64,000 nt of DNA from Heterocephalus glaber (Eukaryota > Chordata > Mammalia > Rodentia > Bathyergidae), in contig NW_004624742.1 of NCBI RefSeq assembly GCF_000247695.1, forward strand, positions 8,396,293-8,460,292, written 5' to 3'. Position numbers and translations under genes: made by a program. The notes beneath the pieces are model-generated. The model was not told the DNA's origin and ran no database searches. It saw only the letters and a program-made list of their open reading frames with translations. Position 1 is the first letter of the stretch. Every line of letters starts with the position of its first letter. Below, in pieces: positions 1 to 12,941 of this stretch.

Positions 1-250
1 GTCTTTCTCTGCTTTGGGGATCAAGGTGATGCTTGCTTCCAGGAATGAATTTGGGAGTATTGCTTCCCTTTCAATTTCATTGAAGAGTGTAAACAGTAGT
101 GGCAGCAGTTCCTCTCTAAATGTCTTGTAGAATTCAGCAGTGAAGCCCTCAGGGCCCGGGCTTTTCTCAGTTGATAAGTTTTTAATTACATTTTCAATTT
201 CATTGGTTGATATTGGGTATTATTCATTTCTTCATCCAACAATGCCTAAG
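1..250 (-). mobile_element. LINE-1 ORF2 fragment, antisense
   Basis: Read on the - strand this matches the reverse-transcriptase part of L1 ORF2; the + strand shows the familiar antisense wording around 'TTTCAATTTCATTGAAGAGT'. It is cut by the window edge and ends near 240-250. No intact ORF remains. Confidence 0.7.
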
Positions 251-944
251 GTATTATACCAAGTAATAGGGATTTACAAAGTAAAATCAGAATCCTTGTC
301 TGAAACATGTACTAATAAAAAATAAAACCAGAAAAAGGTCAAAATAGACAATTATATATAGTGTTGTTACCTTATGAATTTGTAATCTTGACCTACACTG
401 ATAGTGGTAATAAATGTAATAATAATAATTCACTAATATATATTGAACAATGATTGCCTATGTGACAAGTATAGTGTTAAGCTCTTTCCCCAGATGTTTA
501 ATTTAATTCTCCAAAACTGTTTTGAAGCATCTCCTCTTGTTGCCTACATTTTATACATGTGACCCAGGATGCACAAGCAGTAATTTGCCTAAAGTTACAC
601 AATTAGTGGCAGAGGCAAGCAACTCCACAGATTAGAGGATGCATTTCATGTTGGGAATGTGTCTAGGAAATTCTCAGGAAACAAGTGGATGATATAAATG
701 TTGAACTATTTGTACATGTTGTCCCAATTGAGATGTTATTCAAAGGGAAGAGCCCCAGGGAAACATGCTAACAACATAAAAGCACTGGAGATGGTGGATT
801 GTACATAATTCTGAGAGTGGGTGATGAAAAGTAATGCAAGGAATGGGACTGGAGAGAGAAAGAAAATAGAAGGTATAAGGGATCTCTTGTCACTCTAAGG
901 AGTGTGGATACTTTGGAGGTAGCCTCAGTAGCATTTTTCTCAAT
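251..944. other. Unassigned non-coding DNA
   Basis: AT-rich stretch between two antisense L1 pieces. I see no exon, RNA gene or recognisable repeat. It may be older sequence split by the L1 pieces. Confidence 0.4.
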
Positions 945-1333
945 ATTTTTATTAGTATACATTTGTGATACACAGTAAATCCATTCATGGATTGAATTTA
1001 TGGTTGAATATATATATAAATATCACATCCTGATTCTTTTTACTTCCCATCCCCGCCCTTCCCTCCTGTTTACTTATCCCATGATCCCTTTACCATCCAT
1101 TCAAAGAAACAATTCTTTGAATCATTGATCCTTTCTATTGATTTTTTTAGCCTAAATTTCATTAATTTCAGCTGTGATATTTATGATTTCTTCCCTTCTA
1201 TTAGTTTCAGATTTAGATCATACTTATCTTTCTAAGACCTTGTGATGCATCATTAGGTTATCTATTGGAATAGCTCTATTCCTTTTATGTGTGCATTTAC
1301 GGCTATAACCTTCTCATTTAAAACTGCTTTGTG

Positions 1334-1420
1334 AGGGTCGGGATTTAGCTCAATGATGCTGTCACCTGCCTCACAAGCGCAAGGTCCTGAGTTTGATCCC
1401 CAATACCAAAAAAAACACAA
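1334..1420 (+). mobile_element. ID-like tRNA-derived SINE
   Basis: About 85 bp with the ID core (GGGATTTAGCTCAATG... ending in an A-rich tail) inserted in the antisense L1. It is flanked by direct repeats of AAAACTGCTTTGTG, a clean target-site duplication, so it is younger than the L1. Confidence 0.85.
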
Positions 1421-2839
1421 AAAACTGCTTTGTGTCCCATAGGTTTGGTATGTTGTGCTTACATTGTCATTTGATTCCAGCAACTTTATTTCTTCATTTA
1501 TTCTTTTGCCATCTACTGATTATTCAATAAGATATTATTTAATTTCCATGCATTTGCATAGTTTCTATGACTTCTTTTGCTGTTGGTTTCTAGCTTCATT
1601 CCAGTATGATCCAATAGAATGCAGGGGATTGTTTCAATTATTTTGTATTTATTTAAGCAGGCTTTAGGGGCTAATATGTGGTCTATTTCAGAAAAAGTTC
1701 TATGTGCTTTTGAGAAAAATGTTGTTGTTGGATGAAATACTCTGTAGATAACAGTTTTTGTTCAGTGGTGTCATATAACTCTGATGTTTCTTTGTTGATT
1801 TTTTTGTCTGATTGAACTGTGCGATTGTGAGAGTAGGGTGTTAAGTTCACCACTATGATTCTATTGGTATCTATATGTCCTTTTAAATCCAGTAGTTTCA
1901 GTTGTATGTGACTGGGTTCTCTGACATTCTGTGCATAGATATTTACAATTGTTACCTTTTCTTGTTAAATTGTTCTTTGTCCAGTATGTACTGGCCATCT
2001 TTATCTCTTCTGATCAATTTTGGCTGAAAATAAGATAGCTACACTTGCTTGTTTTCAGGTTCTGGTTGAATAGAATATTGTTTCCCATCCTTTCTGTGTA
2101 TGTGCTTTCTTTTGGATGAGACATGTCTCCCATAAGGCAATAATGGTTGCATTTTATTTTTTGATCCAATCTACCAGTCTGTGTCTTTTGATTGGGGATT
2201 TGAGACTATTGACATTGAGAGTTATTTTTATAAGGTGTTTATTGAATCCTATTGTTGCATTGTTTTTCTGTTAATGATTTCTTTTTTTTTAACTACTGTC
2301 CCAGTTAGATGTATATTTGCCTTTGTGTGCCTAGTGGTGCTGGCCTCCCTGTCTGTGTCTAGGATCCCCCTGATTATTTTCTGTAGTGTTGATTCAGTGG
2401 TCATGTATTTCCTTAGGATTTTTTTGTCCTGGAAAATCTTTACTTCTCTGTCAATTTGGGAGGTCACTATTGCAAGGTATAAAATTCTGGGTTGACAAAT
2501 ATTTTCTTTTAGGGCTTTAAAACCTTTGCCCCAGGATCTCTTGGGCATTAAGGTTTGTGTTGAGAAATCTGCAGTTATTCTGATAGGATTGTTCTTGAAT
2601 GTTAGTTCGTGGTTTTTCTGTAAAAACTTTCGGTATTCTCCCCTTTTGTTGAATTTCTAGAATTTTGATTAAGATGTGCCATGGCTATTTGATGTTTTAC
2701 AGGCCTCTTGCACTTGAATACTGAATTCTTTCCCTAGATTTGGAAATTTTTCTGCTATTTCAGAGAAATAACATTTTTTATAACTTTGAATTTTTCCTCT
2801 ACTTTTTCCTTTTTATAATTCTGAGGATTTTTGTGGTTG

Positions 2840-2870
<31 letters not shown>

Positions 2871-2880
2871 TGTGTGTGTG
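2840..2880. repeat. (TG)n microsatellite
   Basis: About 20 TG units with one interruption, at the edge of the antisense L1. Confidence 0.9.
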
Positions 2881-4166
2881 CTTGAGTCATTAAGTAGCTA
2901 CTAGATCCATCTTATAAGATGTCTTGTCATTTTTAGGGTATCATAATAATTTAAACACAAATACAAATTAAATATTGATATATTGTAAATATCTACTAAA
3001 TGCAACAACTACACCCTCTTTAACAATAGAAAAAAATTCAACTGTAATAGCATGGAATCAGCTAAACAGGTAAAAATTAATACAGCTCAATAGTAATAAT
3101 AATAATAATAAAGTGGAGGGGGAAATAATACAGCTATATTCACTCCAGTGGCTCTTAATGTTTATGTCCTTCTGTGTACCCCAAGTCATTGCTATCTCCA
3201 ACTAGTTTTATGGCCTGTTGGCTAATGAGGTGCTTCCCTTGCTCTAGAAACCCCTCTCTCCATACACCCCAAGATGTGGCACTGACTGATATCTCTGTTC
3301 AAATTGACAGATGGGAAAAGCAAATAGACCACTAAGGTCTGTGATGGAAGAAGGGACAAGGTGAGCCAAACAGTTCTCTGGACTTAATGTCAGCACTATA
3401 GAACTTGTCCCCTAAGAAAACCAAACAAGCAGCTTGGCTTCTCACAACCATGGTAGAACTGCTGTGTCCTTCACAATTTGGAGTCACCATTGCTTAAACT
3501 CCTCAGAGGATATGCAACTGGCCTGTCCTTTATCTCTGACCATCTCTTATGGCCATCTCCTACGCAGTCATTGTGGGAGACAAGCCTCAGAGCCCCAGAA
3601 GTGAAGTTATTCTGTGACTTTTGATTCTAGTCTTAAACAATAAACCCCCACCCAAAAGTGGCTTCTGATTATATTACTACCAATTATGGCAAATGCTGCA
3701 GTGAATTTCTTCTCCAAATTGAGCCTACCATGAAGAATGAGTCGCTCCCAACGTAGAACCCCATGCTATATTTGCAGCTTACAGTACCATGGCCTTTCGG
3801 GGGGCTAGCACTGCTAATATGTTGTTTCTTCCTGAGCCTGACCACCCTCTTTTGTTATACCTTAGGTTTGTGCAGAGAGAACCTTCTTCCTGGGAGATGA
3901 TGATGTCATTCTAGAATGTTTTCTTCAGTTTCTCCAGTTACTTTGTAGTTTCTAGTTTTCTTGGTGGCTCTCTTTTTCTGAGTCGTTGTTTTCCATGTGC
4001 CTTAATTCTAGTTACTGGAGAGACTGTATTTTGTAGTCTTTACTCAGTCATTTTTAATCTTTTTTGGCACTTCAAGCAGAATGAAAAACTTACCTGGATA
4101 GGCTTGTTTAAATAGAATGAAGCTCCCAAATGGAAATCTAAATTTTTTCTCTTTCTTGATTTCTAG
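2881..4166. other. Unassigned DNA upstream of the GBP tail exons
   Basis: I searched this stretch for GBP exon 8 (a 213-nt exon with a GGH/GGY-like motif) and found none. It holds an AAT-rich run near 3090-3110 and otherwise no recognisable feature. It is most likely intron 8 of the partial GBP gene. Confidence 0.45.
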
Positions 4167-6473
4167 GCAAATGAGGTCCTCCAGCAGTTCCTGAAGTCAC
4201 AGGTGGAAATAGAGAAGTCTATCCTAAAGATAGATATAACTCTCACTGCTGAAGAAAAAGCTATAGCAGGCACAAGGGTCAGGCACAGCTCTCAGAGGGA
4301 AGGGGAGATAGGCAATGCCCCTGAAAGATCCAACAGGAAGACCTTCCTAAAATGAGCCTCAACTCCTGTGAAATGCATACTCTTCTAAACATGAAATAAC
4401 AAGGGTAGTATGGCTCCACATCAACCAAATAATCAGGACCTTTTCTACAATTTTCTTAATCCTGCTCTTTATGGTATTAGTCCCTAGGTAGCTTTTGAGA
4501 TTCCTTATCTTCATCTTCAAATTTCTTAGACGTTTTTCTATCAGTTTTTTTTCATTTGGTTCTATTTCCTATAACATGTATATGTTCTTTCTTTAGTAAA
4601 TATCTATACTGATGTGCAATTTGCATGCAATAAAATTCTCTTATTTTAAATATGTAAGGCAACATATTTTTCAAAACTGAAAACAGTCATGTAAACCCTA
4701 CCAGAATCAAAATGGAAAACATTTCCATCACACACTCTCCCCATCCCAAGTTCTGTACTCCTTTCTACTATCCCTGGGGAACCACTGATCTGCCTTCTTT
4801 TCCTTTCTTTGTTTTCTTTTTCTTTTTTCCTTCTTTGGTAAGAATACCTATCATAAAATCTACCTCTTAACAAGTTTAAAATAAATGATCCAGAATTTTT
4901 AGCTATAGGCACTATGCTATATAATAGATGTCCATAACTGACTCATCTTGCATGACTGAAAGTTTGTACGCTTTATGAACAGCTACCTGTTTTCCTTTCC
5001 CCCAGTTCACAACAGCCAACTTTCTACAGTCCGCTCCCATGAGTCTAGCTATTTTAGATTTGATTGGTCTCTGATCTCAAGAGTAGAGCTCAAGCCTTTA
5101 TTGTCTCTCTAAAATTTACCCGGGGCAGCTAAGAAGGTGAGAAGTGAAGCAGCTAAGAAGAAACAGAAGCTTCAAAGGCAGAAGCAGCATGAGAAACAGC
5201 AACAGATGGTGGCACTTGAGATGAGTCTCAGAGAAAACATAGACCAACTGAGTCAGAAGCTAGAACAGAATCATGAACACCTTCTGCCAGACTTGATAAA
5301 GATGTTGGAGCACATGCTGAAGGTAGGTTTGGTCATGGTCCCTATAATTCCTGACCAGTGGCTGATTTTGGAAGGCTAAAGCAAAATGATAAAGGCAAGC
5401 ATCACTGCCATTTACTGCATTTGATTCACACAGATTCAGAATCCTGGCTTTTTCAGACGCCTTTAGTTTTGCTGGACTTTGAAACACTGAAGAGTCCAGT
5501 ATGACCTAGGCTTTCCTATGACCTTAAAGAATAGAAATAACTTCTTCAAGATTTGAGTTGCTCTTTTGATAGGTCTGGGCTGAGCTAATGGAGCTTAAAT
5601 TAAACAAGATTTCATGGATTATTGTGTAATTATTCCAGCCAAGCATTTTTAATAAAAGCAGCAATTGGGATGTTTGCAAAGTCACCAACAATTATCAGGA
5701 TCCTTGCTACCAACAAAAATCCTGACCTAGGCTTTTTGATTATTTAAACTACCAGATAAATATAGATTTAGAAATATAAGGAACTAATACCTTCTAAATT
5801 TGCTCCAGGCACATTTAGATTTTTAATAATCTGCTCGTGTCACCCTAAAGCCTTTGAGGAGCTCTCTTTTTAGCCATCTGAAAGTGTTTATATCAGATAT
5901 TTTTTATCATAGTATAAGCTCTACAATATGCCTGAACATACAATTCCCCCATAGAACTAAAAACTTGTGAAGTTATGAATCCCTCCCAACTGGTATTTTT
6001 GGTTGCCTTTTCCTCATGCCTGACTTAACACCCTAGAAAGCCCTCACAGTAGGTGAATATTAGTATATTAAAGCTGTAATCTATACTTCTTCCCATTGTC
6101 CAGGTCCAACCCAGAAGATATTCTGTTGGAAAGAATATTCAGAAAATAGAGAGAATTCAACAAAATTCTTAAATATAAACCTAGTACTTAAAATAATGGA
6201 GATTTAAACAACATTTCTTTTTCATGACCATGCACCACTTTATTTTAGATACAAGAGGATCTGACTAAGGATGGATTTAAGAAGAAATTTGAAGAGATGA
6301 ATACAGAGATAAATCACCTGAGAAATTTGATTGAGACTACTACAAATGACAAAACTTTCTGGAATGCACAAGTCCTGGAACAATTTTTAAAGTCAACTGC
6401 AATCCAAGGTATTCCTCGGAAACTATTAGATTGGATTCTGAATAGCCTGACCTCAGGATTTAAAATGAAGTAA
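4167..6473 (+). CDS. GBP6/4-like guanylate-binding protein, 3' exons only
   Basis: Three coding exons join in frame: 4167-4269 (103 nt), 5129-5322 (194 nt) and 6249-6473, ending in TAA. They give the last ~173 residues. The lengths and phases equal GBP exons 9, 10 and 11. The protein is the helical GED/C-terminal region: a long coiled-coil rich in Lys, Gln and Glu, then a tail with 'GFKKKFEEMN' and 'TTTNDKTFWNA' that most resembles GBP6. No CaaX box is present; the end is FKMK. The exon 9 donor reads GCACAA instead of GTNNNN, while exon 10 has a good GTAGGT donor. Exons 1-8 are not in the window; the 4 kb before exon 9 is L1 and unassigned DNA, so they may lie upstream or be lost. A polyadenylation signal cluster (AATAAA) occurs near 6953. 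It could be a live gene using a GC donor or a decayed tail; I cannot tell. Confidence 0.75.
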
Positions 6474-7650
6474 CTTCGGGCAACCCATTTTCCAGTCCCC
6501 ATTCTGTCTCTCTTAGACAGAAGCTGTCTTTCTCTTAACAAGTTTTCCTACTCTTAACCTCCGTTGTTCCTAGAATTTACTCTTTGATTTTAGAGAACAT
6601 GAACTTGTGTTTTGGATATCTAGCAGGTTTCTGAGTTTCATCTATTCCCCTATATTAATACTCCTGCCTAAGCCTCCCAAATACTGGAATTTCAGGCACG
6701 TGCCTCCATGCGTAGCCACATTTTATTTGTTAAAAATATACATTTTTCACATATTAACATCTCTACAGTCAGGATCCATTAGTAATATGCTACATTTAAC
6801 TCACAACATTTTTTCTTTCTTCTGACACATAAAATAATGGTGTGTCATAATCAATGACATCTTAGATTCTATAAAATATGACATATCTTTGTACTGATAG
6901 ACACTATTGGTATCATATAAAAGCATAATTCTTAAAAGATAGAATGAATAGAATAAATAAATGAATAGAATAAATCTTAGCGGAAATTCATAATAAGTAA
7001 TATATGTATTAACTCTTCCTGCAAATGAATATTTCATGTTTTCACCAAGTTTTTAAATTTAGATGTAAGCAGTGAAATCAGTAAAGCATTTTATCTACAT
7101 GACTTTAAAAAATTATAGGACTTATATAAAGACTGCTAATGGTATAAGAAAAAATAAATAACAAATTTATTCCATGGTTTTCATTTAGGCTGGTTTTGAA
7201 ATCACTGTGTAATCCAGGTAGGCCTTGAATTTGCAATCCTTCCACAGCCTCCCCAAATGCTGGGATTATTGGCATACACAGCCACTACAGCATGCATTTT
7301 TTTAAGTGCTTTTTTACTTATTACACATCAAGAAACAATTGGTGCATTTAATTTATTCAAGCAGGTATTATTTCAAAATTCCTATTATTTTGAAGAATTT
7401 TCAATCAAGGGCTCATGTGTCATGTTATTTACTTGGAATATAAGGCGCCAATTTCTAATGGTTTACTTTTCCTTCTGGTCTCTTACTTTTCCCTCAGATT
7501 TTATATAATCTTATTTTTCCTTTAAATTTTATTACATAAAGTTTTACATGACCATACATGTAATTTAAAAAAATAGATCCACATATATATCATGGTAGGT
7601 ATTAAAAAATGTTATTTTCCTACTTACTTCTTGGAGGTTCAGAAGATTAT
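6474..7650. other. 3' flank of GBP tail with B1-like fragments
   Basis: AT-rich DNA. Two short antisense 7SL/B1-like pieces are visible, about 6668-6720 ('CCTCCCAAATACTGG') and about 7188-7290 ('CCTCCCCAAATGCTGGGATT'). The remainder is unassigned. Confidence 0.5.
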
Positions 7651-7653
7651 AGG

Positions 7654-7744
7654 AGAGGCTGGGGACAAAGGTCAGTGGTACATTGCTTGCCTAGTATGGA
7701 CAAGGTCCTGAGTTAGATCCCCAGAACTAAAACCCATAAAAACA
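7654..7744 (+). mobile_element. Diverged ID-like SINE
   Basis: The tRNA-like core is recognisable (GAGGCTGGGG..., GTCCTGAGTTAGATCCCCAG) with an A-rich tail. More diverged than other copies here. Confidence 0.6.
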
Positions 7745-7862
7745 AAACACTATAGAAACCAAAAGCATACCGTATTTTCAAAATTTAATGTTTCACTGTT
7801 TTCCTTCATAATATGATTTAATTCCAACTTGAGCCTGATAAACATCTCCAAATTTAGTGGCT

Positions 7863-7936
7863 ATAGGTGCAGCTCGGTGGTAAATTAATACATTACAAGG
7901 CCCTGGGTTCAATCCCCAGCACCAATAAATAAATTT
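7863..7936 (+). mobile_element. Diverged ID-like SINE
   Basis: About 74 bp with an ID-like B-box half (CCTGGGTTCAATCCCCAGCAC) and a short A/T tail. Confidence 0.6.
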
Positions 7937-8818
7937 CCAAATGTAGATATTTTCTGTCATAACTAAAGAGAAAAGCTACATCTACTACTGGGTGACTAGT
8001 ATTCCTGTAACAAATATAATTATGAATAAAAAAGTGAAGTTTAACCATGAAGGACTATAACTGATTAAATATATATGGTTATAAGAACATCTGTAAATTC
8101 GCAAAGCATTCTACTTAACTTATGACAAAAACATCTGATAACATGGAAACATAATTTAAATATCATAAATTTAAAAATGCTTCAATCAAATCATGTGAAG
8201 CCCCATTATATTCCCATGACCTAACACCAAACCATGCCATAAGAAAATTCTACTGTAGGGCTTAGAATGAATTTTACTAACTTATTTTGGAACCTAATTC
8301 TCTAATATTACTAAATCTTTATTTATGTCCCTGTGGCTTTATGAATGGATTAACTTGCCATTTCTATTTTCAGTTTAATAAATCAAATTCAACTGTTTGA
8401 TATTAAAAAATAATAAAATAAAATAAAGTAATTTGTCTCTTAAAAACACTAGAAGGTGGGACTATGTTGTATCTATTAATGATACTTAAATGTTTTAGTT
8501 TCACCCTTAAAAGTTTTGAAAATAAAAAGTGCCTACCAAAGAATATTAGTACTTCACATATTAAATAGAATAAATGCTATGTTTTATTAGTTGTTTTAAA
8601 GGAGGGAATGAGTAACAGTTTATAACAGGGATTGGCAGATTCCAGCTTGCAAGCTGATTCTCCCTGACTGCTGTTATTATGAATAAGAAATTTTATTAGA
8701 ACACAATCATGCCCATCCGTGTACATATTATCCATGTTTGCTTTCATGTCACAATAGAGCTAGAGCTGAGCAGTTGCAAAAAACATGGTACAGACCAAAA
8801 AATTTAAATTATTTCCCT
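7937..8818. other. Unassigned DNA with an ancient interspersed repeat
   Basis: About 8620-8800 resembles an old mammal-wide repeat ('TTTTATTAGAACACAATCATGCCC...'), into which the next SINE inserted. The rest is AT-rich with no visible gene. Confidence 0.4.
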
Positions 8819-8909
8819 TTTTGTTGTTTGTTTTTTGGTGCCGGGGATTGAACTCGGGTCTTTGCACTTGCAAGGCAGGCTGCAGAACCACTGAGCTAAA
8901 TCCCCAGCC
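8819..8909 (-). mobile_element. ID-like SINE, antisense
   Basis: Antisense ID core (GGGGATTGAACTCGGGTC ... CTGAGCTAAATCCCCAGCC) preceded by a T-rich run, the antisense of its A tail. Imperfect TAAATT[A/G]TTTCC direct repeats flank it. Confidence 0.85.
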
Positions 8910-9699
8910 TAAATTGTTTCCTTTTAGCTTCCTTATAGACACAAATTTGTGGCAAAGTGGTTTAAGATGGAGAATAAAGAAAAAGACCAATTTTGTAATA
9001 CAGGAAAAATTATCTGGGGAAAAAAAGAACAAGACTGCCACTGAAAGTCACCAAAAAAGGGAATATACAACCTATATATTTTCAAGGCCATTCTCCCCTA
9101 ATATGTTCATAAATTTAATGTGTTCTCACTTAAAATATATATTTTTATGAGGAAAGAAGAGTACTGTACCTTTATGCAAGTTGTCAAGGAAGAAAACCAA
9201 AACTAAGTAGTATTGTTTCCAAGCACTTAAAATGGAATCAGGAAGCTATTTGGGGGTCAGGTTGGACGAACAACACTTGCAAACAAACATTTTAATTGGA
9301 CTACACACATGCCCCAACCCACCATGTTAGCTGACCTTTGGACTGGGCCAAATCACAGTTTCCTAAATCATTATTTGCTAACTTCTGTTTCTTGGACCAG
9401 TGCTGTTATCTGTGGATCTGGATAGTGCCTTCTTCTCCATCCATTTGTGAGATGAAGATCAGGACTAATTTATGTTCATATGACAATATATACTATAATG
9501 GGGGAATATTTTGACCCCTTTAAAAATTAAAAGCACCTGCGAAAAGGCAAACTTTGTATTGAGTTTGCACAAACAGTAGGCTCTAGAGATCATGAAATAT
9601 ACAGTAGCATGGGCCTATGGAGCCCACTAACTTCAGAAAATACGGGTCTCCATGACTTTTATCCATATGAATTGGAGCGTGTGGCAACAAAGGATTATT
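8910..9699. other. Unassigned non-coding DNA
   Basis: AT-rich; no exon, RNA gene or confident repeat seen. Confidence 0.4.
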
Positions 9700-10790
9700 A
9701 CTGGTGTGCATTAGCCTATTGGATTTTGGACATATAAATTACCTGAGGCTGCTGGTGGGGTCTCAGTTGGCTTTAGGGTACTCCTGTCCCTTAGCTAAAT
9801 GGAGACTACAGTTTAAACATGTTCCTGCTGATGCTATGGCTTGGTTCATGGATGGAACCACAATACTCAAAGCTAATGGAGTCCACTGGGTAGTTATAGC
9901 CATTTGCTCTAAGAATGTCTGCATTTGACTGAGACCAGACAAGGATGTTTTTCCCAGTGGATCAAACACCATGTGGTAGTAATAGCTGTGTAGATAACTC
10001 CAACAGAAATTCCGTTACAGATTTACTTATTGCATAACTGGCAGATTAATGACTGGACCATTAAGAGCTCCCCTCTATGGGATAGGGACTGTGGTGATAG
10101 CTTGTGGAGTGGAGAAGAGACCTATTCATCAGTCATGTTGATGTATGTGGCAAAGGACCACTCAAAAGGCATTACAAATAGACCTCTGTCCTAATGTAGC
10201 ATAAGCTCATCAAATTGCCATGATTGTGCCCTGTGGTCACAAAAGAACAGAGTCCAGAAGCTCACTTCAGATTAAGTACAGGCTGGATCATAAAGACTTT
10301 CCCTAAAAGTAACAGAAGTCAAAGAAACAGCACAGCTGTGGGAATTTTTCAGGGAGCCTACATTGTCCAAAATGGTGAACTAACCCACATTAACCAGAGC
10401 TTAATTCCCGCTCAAAGGTGGCAAACCGGTCACACTGAACTACAAATTTCCAGCCATGGACTCTGGTGGTGCCTCACCACCACTGACATCTTCTGGATAT
10501 AGAACCATTATTCCAGTGCATCATGTAGACACAGGGACCACTATTGTAGAAAAATACCTAAATTTCTTGGTCATGACTTCAGATGTATAGCAGGATTCCA
10601 GCCTAAGAGAGCACAGCTTTTATGGTATAAGCTACATAGCAATGGATATATTCCCATGGCACAAAATAGACACTTGTGTTGTCTATTACCCCCAGGGAAA
10701 TGATAAAATGGATAGCTCAAGCAATAATTATACAAAGACCATTAGAATGGACTACTGGATAGTATCCTCTCCCCCCAAAAACCCCACTTG
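9700..10790 (+). mobile_element. Degenerate ERV-L-like pol remnant
   Basis: Conceptual fragments in shifting frames resemble the end of retroviral pol. An RNase H-like motif (AWFMDG, about 9839-9856) is followed by integrase-core-like text around 10400-10700 ('RWQTGH...', 'LTTTDIFWI', then 'TGTTIVEKYL'). Several stops and frameshifts make it non-functional. A MaLR/ERV-L type LTR follows directly at 10796, consistent with an internal region plus 3' LTR. Assignment is by motif reading only. Confidence 0.45.
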
Positions 10791-10795
10791 GATAA

Positions 10796-11260
10796 TGTTA
10801 TGGCTTGTGGCTAGTTGTCCTCCAAAGCCTCATCTGGTTCTAGGTGGGGTTCTTCAGAGGTGGATAGATCTAAAGTGTGTGATGCAGAGATTCAGGGTGT
10901 GTGATTACTAAATTAATTCACTGGTTGGTCTGGCATACTTCTGAGTGTGAATAATGGAAAGGCCCACACCAGCTGTGAGTGCTACCTGCCCTAAGGGCAT
11001 GTAGCTTGGATAAGATGTAAGGGACAGAAAGAGAGCTGCTATCCTTGCTTGCTGCTTGCTTCTTTTGCTGCCTCTTGCCTTCTGCCTTCTACACCATTGA
11101 CTGTTTCTCTTCTGCAATGCCCCTCTAGCATGCCACCCTGCCTTGGAGCCAGCCAACTATGAACTGAAATGTCTACAGACTGTGAGCTAAATAAACTTTT
11201 CCTCCTTTAACTTTGAGTGTTGGGTATTTTGTCTCAGCAACAAGAAAAGGTAACTGAGAC
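10796..11260 (+). mobile_element. MaLR/ERV-L type LTR
   Basis: Begins TGTTATGGCTTGTGG and ends near AAGGTAACTGAGAC, the usual ends of this LTR group. A polyadenylation signal AATAAA lies at 11190-11195 followed by CTTTTCCTCC. It directly follows the pol-like remnant. Confidence 0.65.
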
Positions 11261-11286
11261 GATGATAAATGAAACTACAGTGGGAA

Positions 11287-11569
11287 CACATGTTGGAAAA
11301 TACTGAGCTTGGAAACAGTAGGTCAGACAGCCTAATTGTGTTGTACCTGCAAAACCTCAATTTCAGTATACTCAATCATTGTTTATCTTATTTCCCCACT
11401 TGAATATAATTTCTAGGTGTGGTTTATTGTCTGAGCCACAATGGCATTGTAATATGGCTGCCCATTTCAAACGTGGGGGTCATGCTGCTTTCTGGTACCT
11501 TTCAAAAAGGAGGGAGAAAGAGATGACAGGCGATCAAGGCATGAAAGTTCCCCCTGGTAATGCCTGAGG
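11287..11569 (+). repeat. Left arm of a large imperfect inverted repeat
   Basis: The ~283-bp arm is, by eye, close to 85-90% identical to the reverse complement of 12942-13206. Shared blocks include TTGTACCTGCAAAACCTCAA, TCTAGGTGTGGTTTATTGTC and AGAAAGAGATGACAGG. The repeat family is not one I recognise. Confidence 0.8.
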
Positions 11570-12117
11570 ATTTCTGACCCCTCTGTATAGATGAGTGATG
11601 TTAGGGAATATGTAAAATTTGTTGAAGATATGGCATGTTTTCCTGAATTGGGCAATCAAGTCCAAAAGGTCAAGCAATTGGAAGAGTTGTTCCCCATAGC
11701 AATTGTACCTCAGGACTCAGACGGTCTGAGTGGTTATAACCATGCAATCCTTATGTGGGGCAGTGGACTGCTGCCTTGCGATCAGGGGTCAAGGGAGGTG
11801 TGGGCAAGAGTTTACTCTTCCTTATTCTTCTTCCTGTAGAAGCTTGTGCCCTGCCAGGCATGAAAACAGTCTGATAAGAATCAGCACAGCTATAGAGAAA
11901 GAATGTGAACTCAAACAATCCTGGATTTGTCACACCAGACTGAACTTTGCCTTATCTCACACTTTTATTGTAATAGCCCAGCCCATACATAACAACTTGG
12001 ACCATCTCAAGTTTCATACTGACAAGACTCACTAAATTTATTAACCAGAGTAGTAATAGATACTCCTCAGTTATGTGCTGGCTATACAGGAGCACAATGC
12101 CAACAAATCCTGCTGTG

Positions 12118-12516
12118 TGTGATAGTTTAAATACTGTTTGTCCCTTGAGAAACTCATGGTGGAATCTAACCCTCATTGTGAGCAGTTAAAGGGTAGAAAC
12201 ATAATCTAATTATGGTGCTTAGAGATAAGAGTTTGGGGAGATCACTAGATTGGATAAGGTCAGAAGGGTAGGGTCCCTATGACTGAATACATTTGGCTTT
12301 ATAAGAAGAGGGAAAGAGACTACAGCACACACAAGCATGCCCTATTTCTCATCATGTGATGCCCTGCCCTGCCCCCCCCCAGAGTCTGCCAGCAAAAGCC
12401 ATCACTGGATCTGTCCCTGTGACCTTGAACCACAACTGTGAGCCAAGGTACACCTCATGTCTTTACAACTCAGTCAACCTGTGGTATTGTATTATTAGGA
12501 ACAGAAAACTAAGAAA
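12118..12516 (+). mobile_element. MaLR-type LTR inside the inverted repeat loop
   Basis: Starts TGTGATAGTTTAAATACTG and shows MaLR-like text ('GTGAGCCAAGGTACACCTCA', 'AACAGAAAACTAAGA'). It contains a run of nine C near 12370. It sits in the 1.4-kb spacer between the two inverted arms. Confidence 0.55.
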
Positions 12517-12941
12517 CTATGTATATACCTGTAATATAGGCAACGAGAATCTGAACTGCAGAACACTCTTGCTCTGGTAGGATCTTATCAGTAGTATACC
12601 TCATTCCATTGCCTCCCCACACACTACAGTTGGATTAATCCAGGGACTTGGGGTTCCTGGTAGGACTATTCTCCACGGAGGGCTGATTATCTTCCCGGGT
12701 CTATATGTCCCATTGTTCCTGGTTATGTGTTGTCTCAAGGAGGCTTTGAAGCCAAACTACAGTACATATGGCTTGTTCAGGGGCCACTTCAGACTCAGAT
12801 CTGACTCCACCTTCAAATTTGAGGCAGGCAGTGTTCTTGCCAGATTCCATGTGCTTTATCTGTTATTTCAGTATTCCAGTAGAGGTTAGGAGCGAGGCAG
12901 GCTATTGGCAAAGGCAGTCTTGTGTGGGCAGTCTTTTCATC

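Larger units (their letters stand above)
945..2880 (-). mobile_element. LINE-1, antisense, degenerate
   Basis: On the - strand the 2548-2249 reading frame resembles the ORF1 C-terminal domain ('QPRILYLAIVTSQI...'). Moving left, ORF2 N-terminal and later segments follow. The copy is broken by many stops and carries a SINE at 1334-1420. A (TG)n tract lies at its right edge (about 2840-2880). Confidence 0.7.
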
